This document shows, piece after piece, positions 57,165 through 64,000 of a stretch of DNA of 64,000 nt (its first letter is position 1; every line of letters starts with the position of its first letter). The stretch spans positions 1 through 64,000 of the forward strand of contig CAZIAD010000003.1 in assembly GCA_964537555.1 (NCBI GenBank), in the 5' to 3' direction. The DNA is from CAYRWR01 sp964537555 (lineage in GTDB: Bacteria; Spirochaetota; Brevinematia; Brevinematales; CAYRWR01). Made by a program: the position numbers and the translations under genes. The notes below the pieces were generated by a model that did no database searches, was not told the origin of the DNA, and saw only the letters and a program-made list of their open reading frames with translations.

Positions 57165-59513
57165 TTATTTCAAGATTTTTTTTAGTTGCTCGGAAAGATC
57201 ATAGAGGGTATAGGGTTTCTGTAAAAAACCAACTGCACCTTCTTCCAGCAGTCTGGAAATCTTTGTGTCATCTTTAAAACCGGAATGTATCAGAACAGGA
57301 ATTTTATTATTTATCTTCCGTAACTCCTGAAAAGTCTCATAGCCGGATAATCCAGGCATAGATAAATCCAATATGATCAGTGATACATCATTTGTATTTT
57401 CTCTTAAGATATTTATTCCATCTATACCATTTGCTGCAAAACTCACTGTAAAACCTAACAGATCCAGTAGAGCACCCAGGGTCTTGCGGATCAAATCTTC
57501 ATCATCGATAACCAGTACAGTTCCCTGCCCTGTAAATCTATCGTCATTCTCTAAGTGGTTATCATCAGCCAGTTCCTTATTGACTGGCAAATATACCAGG
57601 AAAGTAGATCCCTCACCAGGGAAAGAGCTAACTTCGATAAACCCTTTGTGCAGCTGGATAATGTTATATACCATAGCTAATCCCAGGCCTGTGCCCTGGC
57701 CCATTGCTTTAGTGGTATAAAACGGATCAAAGATATGCGAAATGACCTCTTCATCCATTCCTATACCTGTATCTTTTACACTGATGAGCCAGTAGCTGTC
57801 ACCGGTAGCCTGGGGGTGCGGAATTATGAGCTGCCCGGCATCAATTTTACTTAACTCCAGTATCAGAGTGCCTCCCATATTCTGATCCGATCCTCTCATA
57901 ATGGTCATCGCATGCCAGGCATTAATACAGAGATTAAGTAGAACCTGACTGATCTGATTGATGTCCCCGTATATAAGGGCTTTTTCAGGATAGGTAATAG
58001 CTTCTATGTTGACTGACTTATCAAAGGTCCGTAAACACATCTTACTCACATCTTTTATGACCTGATTGAGATCGCTGTAACTGAACTTTAGCTCCTGTTT
58101 ACGAGTCAAAGTCAGCAGATTTTTTACTAATTCAGAGGCTTTAAATACAGTTGATTCAGTTATTGCCACCAGATCCAAAATATGGTCCATGTCAAACTTG
58201 TCGGATGTCAGCATCTCTTTGATTAAAGCATTGGAATTAAGTATTACAGTCAGGATATTATTAAAATCGTGGGCCAGGCCTCCCGAGAGTATCCCTATGG
58301 TTTCCATTTTTTGCATCTGCCTAATCTGATTATCTTTTTTAATACCCTCTGTCACATCATCCAGTACAATTACCACCCCGTCTGTCCTTTCATCCCGCAT
58401 AGGGAAGACAGAGATATCTAAAAACGCTATTTCCTTTCGTTCCAGACGCACTTTAGATATCTTCCATGGTACTTTTTTATAAATAGCCGTATTAATTTCA
58501 TCTGTATAGGTTTTTAAAAACGGTATAACAGTCCACAGTACGGCTCCATTAATATTCTGCTCATCCAAATCAAAATACCTGCCGGCGGAATGGTTAATTA
58601 ATTTTATATGGTAGGCATCATCAATGCTTATAATAAATGAATTTAAAGAATGTATAATATTATCCAGAAAATGGTGGGATATAATTAATTCATGCTCTGC
58701 GTTTTTGAGACTCCCAAGGGTTACATTTATGTGTTCTGCCATGTTATTAAAAGCTTCATCCAAAAGCTTAAATTCCCCTGATGCATGAGAGTCCGCACGA
58801 ACATCATAATCACCTTCAGCAATACGTGTAGATATAGCAGTGAGATACTCTATAGGCTGAGTCAATCTGTGTGCCAGAATGAGAGAAACTACAATGGAAA
58901 GAACTAGAATCACTGCTCCGGTTATAATGATAAATAGTTTTGCATAATTAAGATTTTTTTCCAGGCTTAATAAAGCATCTTCAAAATCTTTCCGAGTGCC
59001 ACCATAGACTAGCATCAGCTTTTCATTTAATAAGTCCCGATTCCTCATAAATTTATTGATAGCATCCTGTGAAATCCTCAGGCCCTTTTTCTGTACCTCC
59101 ACCATAAAAGTACCGGCAAAGAGATAATAATTTTTAAATAAATTTAACAGATCATGATATGCATCATTTTCCAGGGTGATCTCGTTAATAGACCGGATAT
59201 TTTCATAAAACTTCCCTGCATATTGGTCCAACATTTCTTTTTGTTTTTCAAATCCGGGGGAATCTACTAAAAAAGTGTTCCAGACTTCCGCCTGTATTCT
59301 ATATATGATCTCTGAACAGTCCTGAGTATTTACATTAACATTGAAGATCTTTTGTGTAATAAACTTCATCTGATTAGTTGTTTTCTGATAAAAAGTCAGA
59401 TTGATAATCAAGAGTATAAGGCTGAGAAGTATAAACAGAACAAATCCCGCTAAAATCCGATATCTAAATTTCATATTATCCCTAATATAATGGTATAACT
59501 TTTTGATTGCCAT
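57165..59513 (-). CDS. Hybrid sensor histidine kinase with receiver domain
   Basis: 782 residues. Two transmembrane helices (about 20-40 and 193-213) flank a helical-bundle periplasmic domain. A HAMP domain (215-265) and a PAS domain (about 285-390) follow. HisKA has His415 in GGLAHDFNN, and HATPase has DTGIGMDEEV and GTGLGLAMVY boxes. A C-terminal receiver has Asp716 in LIILDLSMPG. No output helix-turn-helix, so the signal must pass on by a phosphotransfer protein or by a separate regulator. The ATG is preceded by GGGGTGG. Partner: the Cache lipoprotein downstream. Confidence 0.92.
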   Translation of the reverse strand: MAIKKLYHYIRDNMKFRYRILAGFVLFILLSLILLIINLTFYQKTTNQMKFITQKIFNVNVNTQDCSEIIYRIQAEVWNTFLVDSPGFEKQKEMLDQYAGKFYENIRSINEITLENDAYHDLLNLFKNYYLFAGTFMVEVQKKGLRISQDAINKFMRNRDLLNEKLMLVYGGTRKDFEDALLSLEKNLNYAKLFIIITGAVILVLSIVVSLILAHRLTQPIEYLTAISTRIAEGDYDVRADSHASGEFKLLDEAFNNMAEHINVTLGSLKNAEHELIISHHFLDNIIHSLNSFIISIDDAYHIKLINHSAGRYFDLDEQNINGAVLWTVIPFLKTYTDEINTAIYKKVPWKISKVRLERKEIAFLDISVFPMRDERTDGVVIVLDDVTEGIKKDNQIRQMQKMETIGILSGGLAHDFNNILTVILNSNALIKEMLTSDKFDMDHILDLVAITESTVFKASELVKNLLTLTRKQELKFSYSDLNQVIKDVSKMCLRTFDKSVNIEAITYPEKALIYGDINQISQVLLNLCINAWHAMTIMRGSDQNMGGTLILELSKIDAGQLIIPHPQATGDSYWLISVKDTGIGMDEEVISHIFDPFYTTKAMGQGTGLGLAMVYNIIQLHKGFIEVSSFPGEGSTFLVYLPVNKELADDNHLENDDRFTGQGTVLVIDDEDLIRKTLGALLDLLGFTVSFAANGIDGINILRENTNDVSLIILDLSMPGLSGYETFQELRKINNKIPVLIHSGFKDDTKISRLLEEGAVGFLQKPYTLYDLSEQLKKILK

Positions 59514-59532
59514 TCCACCCCTTGACTATACT

Positions 59533-59538
59533 ATTATA
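59533..59538 (-). promoter_or_regulatory. Possible -10 box of the hybrid kinase gene
   Basis: Reads TATAAT on the minus strand, about 20 nt upstream of the start codon; the -35 region is weak. Confidence 0.35.
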
Positions 59539-59610
59539 AAAGATATCTGCCAAAACTCCAGCCCTAGAACCAATTATTTATTCAGTTGGCATTTAAAAAA
59601 ACCGATTAGC

Positions 59611-59640
59611 TTGACACAATCTCAGATCACTGATTACAAT
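59611..59640 (+). promoter_or_regulatory. Promoter of the sugar-binding protein gene
   Basis: TTGACA at 59611-59616 and TACAAT at 59635-59640, 18 nt spacer, 77 nt before the ATG. Confidence 0.6.
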
Positions 59641-59717
59641 ACTTGTAACTATACTCAATAATAATACATCAAAGGATTATATCCATTCAATTCAGAGAGG
59701 TTTTTAGGGAGGAAACA

Positions 59718-61013
59718 ATGAAAAAAAGTGTAGCTCTGTTATTTTTTCTGTTTATTAAGATATCACCCATTTTCTCTTCTACCGTTAACCTGTGGCACGG
59801 TTACCGGGGACAGGAAAAAGCCGCCATAGAAAGTGTGACCCGGGCTTTTAATCTGGCTCATGAGGATGTGCAGGTCAAGCTCCTGGCAGTACCCTTTGAC
59901 GCTCTGAATGACAAGCTTCAGTCCACCATCCCTCTGGGAAACGGCCCCGATGTGTTTGTATTTGCGCAGGACTATATCGGTACCTGGGCCGAACAGGGGC
60001 TGATCATTCCCCTGGAGTCCTATCTCACACCCGGTATTACCCAGAATTATTTCGGAAAGACTATTCAGGCTATGAACTATATGTATGATGAGGCGGTATG
60101 GGGCCTGCCCGGATCTTTTAAGAACATCGCTCTATTCTATAACAAGGATAAGATCAAAAACCCCCCTCAAAAAATGAGTGAGATCATAGCGGTCTCAAAA
60201 AACTTTACCAAACCCAATAAAGGCCAGTTCGGGCAATGGGGCTTTGTCTATGAAAACCGGAACTTTTACTATCACACCATGTGGATACAGGGGTTCGGTG
60301 GTAAGATATTCCGTTCTCTGGGCATGCATAAGGGTTCACCTCTCATGTTGCCCCTGATCTATTCCCGTCCCATAATGCAAGCCGGAAAATATGTCCTGGA
60401 TAATGTCATCCGTTCCGGGATCTGCCCGGAAGAACCCTCGGGCACTCTGGTGACCCAGCTCTTTAACACCGGTAATGCCATGTTTGTCGTGAACGGACAA
60501 TGGTTTAGGGGCGAGATAGAGAAAAATATCAATTATGGATTGTCAAAACTGCCTATCATAGATTCCATTGGAAAACGGGCCATCCCCTTTATCACAGTAG
60601 AAGGATACTTTATGGCCTCCTGTTCCAAGAACCAGGTCGATGCAGTAAAAGTGATAGAGTATTATACTTCAGCAGCCATGGGTAAAGTAATGGCCCAGGA
60701 GGGAAAGCAGACCCCTGCCAATAAAGGAGCCTATAAATACTCAGTGGTCAATAATGATGCCATATCTACCATTTTCAAAGATGCCGCTACCGTGGCCATT
60801 TCCATGCCCAATGTACCGGAAATGTCCTTTGCCTGGGGTGCCGGAGGAGGCAGCCTGGGAGATATGCTCAATGGAGAAGACCCTGAGACGGCTACCAAGA
60901 GACACCAGATCGAGATCATGAGGATGATCGAAGAGAGTAAAAAGATACCCGGGGCTTTTAAGAGCCTGGGCTATGATTATAATAAGCTGACCGCACCTTT
61001 GCCTGTGGATTAA
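59718..61013 (+). CDS. ABC transporter sugar-binding protein (MalE-like)
   Basis: 431 residues. Signal peptide ends near IFSS. Solute-binding-protein family 1 pattern: NLWHGYRGQEKAAIESVTRAFN, then GPDVFVFAQDYIGTWAEQGLIIPL and GLPGSFKNIALFYNKD, typical of maltose/maltodextrin- or trehalose-type binding proteins. No permease or ATPase gene is in the window. Given the two exported alpha-glucan proteins nearby, malto-oligosaccharides are a reasonable guess for the ligand. GGGAGG is upstream of the ATG. Confidence 0.85.
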   Translation: MKKSVALLFFLFIKISPIFSSTVNLWHGYRGQEKAAIESVTRAFNLAHEDVQVKLLAVPFDALNDKLQSTIPLGNGPDVFVFAQDYIGTWAEQGLIIPLESYLTPGITQNYFGKTIQAMNYMYDEAVWGLPGSFKNIALFYNKDKIKNPPQKMSEIIAVSKNFTKPNKGQFGQWGFVYENRNFYYHTMWIQGFGGKIFRSLGMHKGSPLMLPLIYSRPIMQAGKYVLDNVIRSGICPEEPSGTLVTQLFNTGNAMFVVNGQWFRGEIEKNINYGLSKLPIIDSIGKRAIPFITVEGYFMASCSKNQVDAVKVIEYYTSAAMGKVMAQEGKQTPANKGAYKYSVVNNDAISTIFKDAATVAISMPNVPEMSFAWGAGGGSLGDMLNGEDPETATKRHQIEIMRMIEESKKIPGAFKSLGYDYNKLTAPLPVD

Positions 61014-61030
61014 CATCACATCTTAACATC

Positions 61031-61061
61031 AAACCGGCTCTATACATGAGCCGGTTTTTTT
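61031..61061 (+). terminator. Rho-independent terminator of the sugar-binding protein gene
   Basis: AAACCGGCTC (61031-61040) pairs with GAGCCGGTTT (61048-61057), followed by a T tract. Confidence 0.9.
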
Positions 61062-61079
61062 AATGTCAAAGTCTGTCTA

Positions 61080-61889
61080 TTAATCCGGGATGACCACCTT
61101 GTCCAGGCCCTCTGCTGCCGGAGGATAGGCCAGCTCCATAGACTGCATGGTCTCCAGTAAAATACGGGAGACTACCGCATCCCGATAGCGTTTATTATTG
61201 GCCGGGATGATGTACCAGGGAGCGTAATCCGTACTGGTATGGGCAAACACTTCTTCAAACTGCTTCATATATTTATCCCAGAGGGCCCTTTCATCCAGGT
61301 CTCCCAGTGAAAATTTCCAGTTTTTAGACGGGATATCCAGCCTTTCCTGGAAGCGGCGCTTCTGCTCATCCTTGGAAATATACAGAAAGATCTTGATGAT
61401 GACCGTTCCCTGGTCTGTGAGCAGTCGTTCAAAGTGATTGATGTGATCATAGCGCCTGAGGCATTCCTTGTGATCGATCCAGTCATGCACAGGTACCACC
61501 AGCACATCTTCATAATGGGACCGATTAAAGACCCCAATCATCCCCTTGGGTGGCACCGCCTGGTGCACCCGCCACAGGTAGTCATGGGCCAGTTCCAGTT
61601 CTGTAGGCTTTTTAAAGGAAGTGACCCTGCATCCCTGAGGATTGATACGTCCCATTACTTTGCGTATAGTGCTATCCTTTCCCCCGGCATCTATGGCCTG
61701 CAGGACTACCAGCAGGGACTTTTTACCCTGGGCGTAAAGCTTCTCCTGCTCCACCAGGATCTGCGCAATATTATCCCGGGCAGTCTTTTTCAGCTCTTTT
61801 TTGTCGATCTGATCGAATGACGGATCTATTCCTTCCAGGATATTTTTAGCCCCTTTTGCAGCAACAAAATCTTTGATGTTGATTTTCAT
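61080..61889 (-). CDS. ppk2: Polyphosphate kinase 2 family protein
   Basis: Transfers phosphate between polyphosphate and nucleotides. 269 residues, the single-domain form. Walker A AGGKDS at about residues 68-73 within VLQAIDAGGKDST, the lid segment MGRINPQGCRVTSF, and the Walker B-like FNRSHYEDVLV. The domain ends with APWYIIPANNKRYRDAVVS. Whether it makes ADP/ATP or GTP cannot be decided by eye. Stand-alone gene. Confidence 0.92.
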   Translation of the reverse strand: MKINIKDFVAAKGAKNILEGIDPSFDQIDKKELKKTARDNIAQILVEQEKLYAQGKKSLLVVLQAIDAGGKDSTIRKVMGRINPQGCRVTSFKKPTELELAHDYLWRVHQAVPPKGMIGVFNRSHYEDVLVVPVHDWIDHKECLRRYDHINHFERLLTDQGTVIIKIFLYISKDEQKRRFQERLDIPSKNWKFSLGDLDERALWDKYMKQFEEVFAHTSTDYAPWYIIPANNKRYRDAVVSRILLETMQSMELAYPPAAEGLDKVVIPD

Positions 61890-62070
61890 ACTCCATCCTT
61901 AGTTATTTATCTATAAAAAAATAGCAGGTCCTGGCCCGTCCCTGATGAAGCCAGCACTAACAATTTATCTCAGGTCTGGATTTTTGTCCACCAAATGGAC
62001 TTATGTATGGAGATATCCTGATTCAAAATGTGCTTTTTCTATAAGAAAGCCTATACATAGTATTCAATTG

Positions 62071-62099
62071 TTGACCATAACCCGATTACTTTTTACAAT
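62071..62099 (+). promoter_or_regulatory. Promoter of the ankyrin lipoprotein gene
   Basis: TTGACC at 62071-62076 and TACAAT at 62094-62099, 17 nt spacer, 26 nt before the GTG. The longer open frame upstream runs through this promoter and is not coding. Confidence 0.65.
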
Positions 62100-62124
62100 A
62101 AAAGAAAAACAGAAGGAGTTTCCA

Positions 62125-63264
62125 GTGAGACACTTAAGTGTTTTTGTATTACTTTTTAGTCTTGTCTTTATTTCCTGTTCTGCCAATCCGGAAAAACTTA
62201 TCAAGGCAGTATCTGAAAACGATATTGTCCAGATAAAAGCTATCCTGGAAAATGGTAAGAATAACAAAGCCCTGATAAACACTATACCCGAGTCAGGCGA
62301 GAATACTGCCCTGCATGAAGCGGTAGCCCAGAACAACCTGGATATACTGGAATACCTGATTAGTAAAGGGGGAAATCCCTCCATTAAAAACGGCCTGGGC
62401 AAGACAGCCCTGCACCTGGCTATGGACCTGCAGAATTACGGAGCATACCAGTACCTCCTGAAATCAGCCAATATCGATATGGTCGATGCTGAGGGTAATT
62501 CCCTCATAGTCTACGCACTGATGAAAGATGAAAAGACTATTGCCAAATCACTGGCCCTGAAAAAACCGGATCTGTCTCTGCAAAACTATGCCGGTGTCCA
62601 TGCCCTGGCCCTGATCACTGATTATGATAAATTCGACCAGGAAATGCTCGATTTCTTTATCAATTCCAAGGTCCCCTATTCCTCAAAGGATGCATATCCC
62701 TTCTCCAGCACCTATCTTAGCCGGGCTATGGAAGAAAATGATGCGGATGCCATACAGAGACTGATGGATGTCGCTGATAAATTGAGATGTACAACAGTGG
62801 TAAAAGCTACTATTGCCAAAACATTACTGGATTATTATAATACTACTTATGTAGGTACTTCGGCATACTACTCTGATGAAAGATTAGGTGAAGAAGTCCT
62901 GCTGGCCATGGTACTCAATGCTTATCCCGTATCAGAAAGAGAACCGGAAGGCTGGACCCTTCTGCACTGGATACTGTTTACCCAAAACAATGAAGACCTC
63001 ATATACACCTGTGCCACCAATCTTTTTTCCAAATACCTGCCCAAAAACTACTGGGCCCGTCCCTTTGTCATAGGCTCGGGGAGGCCCGGAGAGACTGTGA
63101 TAAATCCTTACTTCACTCTGCTGGATATGGCCCAGGAAAGGAACTTCCCTACTCTGGAATATCTGTTTGAGAAAAATGAGATCACTGATAATAAAAAGAC
63201 CAAGGATATGGTAGAATTTATCCCTGCCGATTATGAAGAAGGCTATGAGGACTATGGAACCTGA
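62125..63264 (+). CDS. Ankyrin-repeat lipoprotein
   Basis: 379 residues from a GTG start (AAGGAG upstream). Lipobox FISC at about residues 15-18, then ankyrin repeats beginning EKLIKAVSENDIVQIKAILENG, GENTALHEAVAQNNLDILEYLISKGGN and GKTALHLAMDLQNYGAYQYLL; later repeats are more divergent. It probably sits in the envelope facing the periplasm and binds a protein. Ends 3 nt before the next gene, which is likely co-transcribed. Confidence 0.85.
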   Translation: MRHLSVFVLLFSLVFISCSANPEKLIKAVSENDIVQIKAILENGKNNKALINTIPESGENTALHEAVAQNNLDILEYLISKGGNPSIKNGLGKTALHLAMDLQNYGAYQYLLKSANIDMVDAEGNSLIVYALMKDEKTIAKSLALKKPDLSLQNYAGVHALALITDYDKFDQEMLDFFINSKVPYSSKDAYPFSSTYLSRAMEENDADAIQRLMDVADKLRCTTVVKATIAKTLLDYYNTTYVGTSAYYSDERLGEEVLLAMVLNAYPVSEREPEGWTLLHWILFTQNNEDLIYTCATNLFSKYLPKNYWARPFVIGSGRPGETVINPYFTLLDMAQERNFPTLEYLFEKNEITDNKKTKDMVEFIPADYEEGYEDYGT

Positions 63265-63267
63265 TCT

Positions 63268-63912
63268 ATGAAGGATGACACAATCCATAAAGGGATAAGG
63301 ATCTGTATATGGGCAGTCATTGTACTATTCCTGGCAGTGGTCACGGTAGTATACTGGCCCCGGTGGTGGAAAGGCTTCAATTATGAACACAGTCCCATCG
63401 CCTATTTACAGACCCTTATCCTTTTTTTATGCTTCCTGGCCGGTATGGCTCTGGCGGTACTTTCCCCCCATAGAGAGAAATCCCTCCTTCTGACACTGCA
63501 AAGTGGCGGCTTTCTGTTCCTGACTCTGGATGAGCTCTTCTGTATACATGAATATTTAAAAGACCGCTTTTTTCCTGCCAGCTTTCAGCCTTCCAGCCTC
63601 CTGGCTCAATCCGGGTGGGGCGACTTTATCCTTTTATTTGTTTTTATAGCCGCCCTTTTTGTCTTTCCCTGGATATTAAAGATTTATGAGTCCCATAAAA
63701 TAGCCAGACATAGATTTATCCTGGCCTTTATCCTGGCCGGGGTGGCGGTGAGCCTGGATGCCTTTAAGTTTCCCCCGGATATGCTGCTTTATATCCGCTG
63801 GCATCAGTTTACAGAGGAGATCATAGAGACTGTTTCGCTGACATTTTTTCTTATAGCGCAGGTCTGCCTGTTTCCGGTATTTAAAAAGACTACTTCTTTA
63901 GCTCAGTCTTAG
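63268..63912 (+). CDS. Polytopic membrane protein of unknown function
   Basis: 214 residues with about six transmembrane helices (about 10-30, 45-63, 75-90, 115-135, 150-168 and 190-208). A conserved-looking acidic/His motif LDELFCIHEYLKDRFF lies between helices 3 and 4, and HQFTEEIIETVS near the end. These could be intramembrane or metal-binding residues. I do not recognise a named family. It is encoded 3 nt after the ankyrin lipoprotein gene. Confidence 0.65.
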   Translation: MKDDTIHKGIRICIWAVIVLFLAVVTVVYWPRWWKGFNYEHSPIAYLQTLILFLCFLAGMALAVLSPHREKSLLLTLQSGGFLFLTLDELFCIHEYLKDRFFPASFQPSSLLAQSGWGDFILLFVFIAALFVFPWILKIYESHKIARHRFILAFILAGVAVSLDAFKFPPDMLLYIRWHQFTEEIIETVSLTFFLIAQVCLFPVFKKTTSLAQS

Positions 63913-63918
63913 AACAGC

Positions 63919-64000
63919 TTATTTCCTGCTCCCTTTGGCTTTAGGGGGGAGGCTGGCGGCATAGTCCCGGCCCGTCTTTATCCAGTATTCCAGCTCCTTA
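63919..64000 (-). CDS. C-terminal end of an unidentified protein
   Basis: A minus-strand frame entering from the right edge with 27 codons, ending in a basic tail (TGRDYAASLPPKAKGSRK). Too short to assign; it is listed because the frame is open to the edge and is followed on the minus strand by converging sequence. Confidence 0.4.
   Translation of the reverse strand, partial: KELEYWIKTGRDYAASLPPKAKGSRK

Noticed and set aside
61945..62124. A 60-codon N-terminal extension of the ankyrin lipoprotein
   Set aside because: It passes through a good promoter and a ribosome-binding site, and the lipoprotein signal begins at the GTG at 62125.
1..64000. Prophage, insertion sequence, integron, CRISPR array, tRNA or rRNA genes
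   Set aside because: I saw no transposase, integrase or phage structural gene, no regularly spaced repeats and no tRNA- or rRNA-like sequence.

Overview
The window is a gene-dense chromosomal segment of a spirochaete, probably a free-living or environmental member of the Spirochaetota. The evidence is a FlaA periplasmic-flagellum sheath protein, a fliL-fliM-fliY cluster in which FliY has the spirochaete/Bacillus FliM-FliN/CheC architecture, many lipoproteins with spirochaete-style lipoboxes, and a membrane pyrophosphatase. I see no rRNA, tRNA, CRISPR array, insertion sequence or prophage. Base composition is close to even, with AT-rich patches at about 47.2-47.8 kb and 53.1-59.7 kb. Start codons are mostly ATG with several TTG and GTG. 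Shine-Dalgarno sequences are clear, and several promoters match TTGACA-N16/18-TATAAT well.

Layout. 0-2.1 kb (minus): a lipoprotein fragment, prmC and prfA. 2.3-9.6 kb: a chemoreceptor-like membrane protein, a membrane protein, an exported glycogen-debranching-type glucosidase, an alpha/beta hydrolase and a CapA-family lipoprotein. 9.7-18.1 kb: a LolA-like protein, a lipoprotein, rsfS, a GAF histidine kinase with an NtrC-type regulator, a DEAD-box helicase and glnS. 18.2-25.1 kb: a K+-dependent-type pyrophosphatase, MscS, two Hsp20 genes behind a possible sigma-54 promoter, and a SurA/PpiC-like protein. 25.2-31.2 kb: a tightly packed five-gene operon (HAMP-PAS protein, UPF0182 membrane protein, small helical protein, exported protein, CHAT peptidase). 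31.3-35.6 kb: rpsB, tsf, pyrH, rsmD, tsaB and an acetyltransferase. 35.6-43.3 kb (minus): a structured intergenic segment, an exported ankyrin protein with an apparently non-canonical start codon, flaA, a DNA glycosylase, a Na+/Ca2+ exchanger, an SDR, a lipoprotein, and an alpha-amylase homologue lacking its nucleophile. 43.8-46.5 kb: fliL-fliM-fliY. 46.6-53.1 kb: a beta-barrel-like protein, an AT-rich immunity-like orphan, a CotH kinase, an exported protein, a PH/TerB/CbbX-type AAA+ fusion, a truncated globin and an ArsC/Spx-like protein. 53.2-56.1 kb: an AfsA-PilZ fusion followed by two HAD-fold proteins, one lacking its catalytic Asp. 56.1-64 kb: a Cache-type lipoprotein beside a hybrid histidine kinase, a sugar-binding protein, PPK2, an ankyrin lipoprotein, a membrane protein and a partial gene.

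How the parts fit. The housekeeping genes (translation, tRNA modification, motility switch) are interleaved with signalling and cell-envelope genes. The best candidate for an undescribed system is the AfsA-PilZ/pseudo-HAD/HAD operon. By analogy with A-factor synthesis it could make a butenolide or gamma-butyrolactone-like signal, with a HAD phosphatase step and a PilZ-type regulatory domain. Second is the HAMP-PAS/UPF0182/CHAT operon, which suggests an envelope-sensing unit ending in a caspase-like protease. All such functional links are inferences from domain content and gene order.
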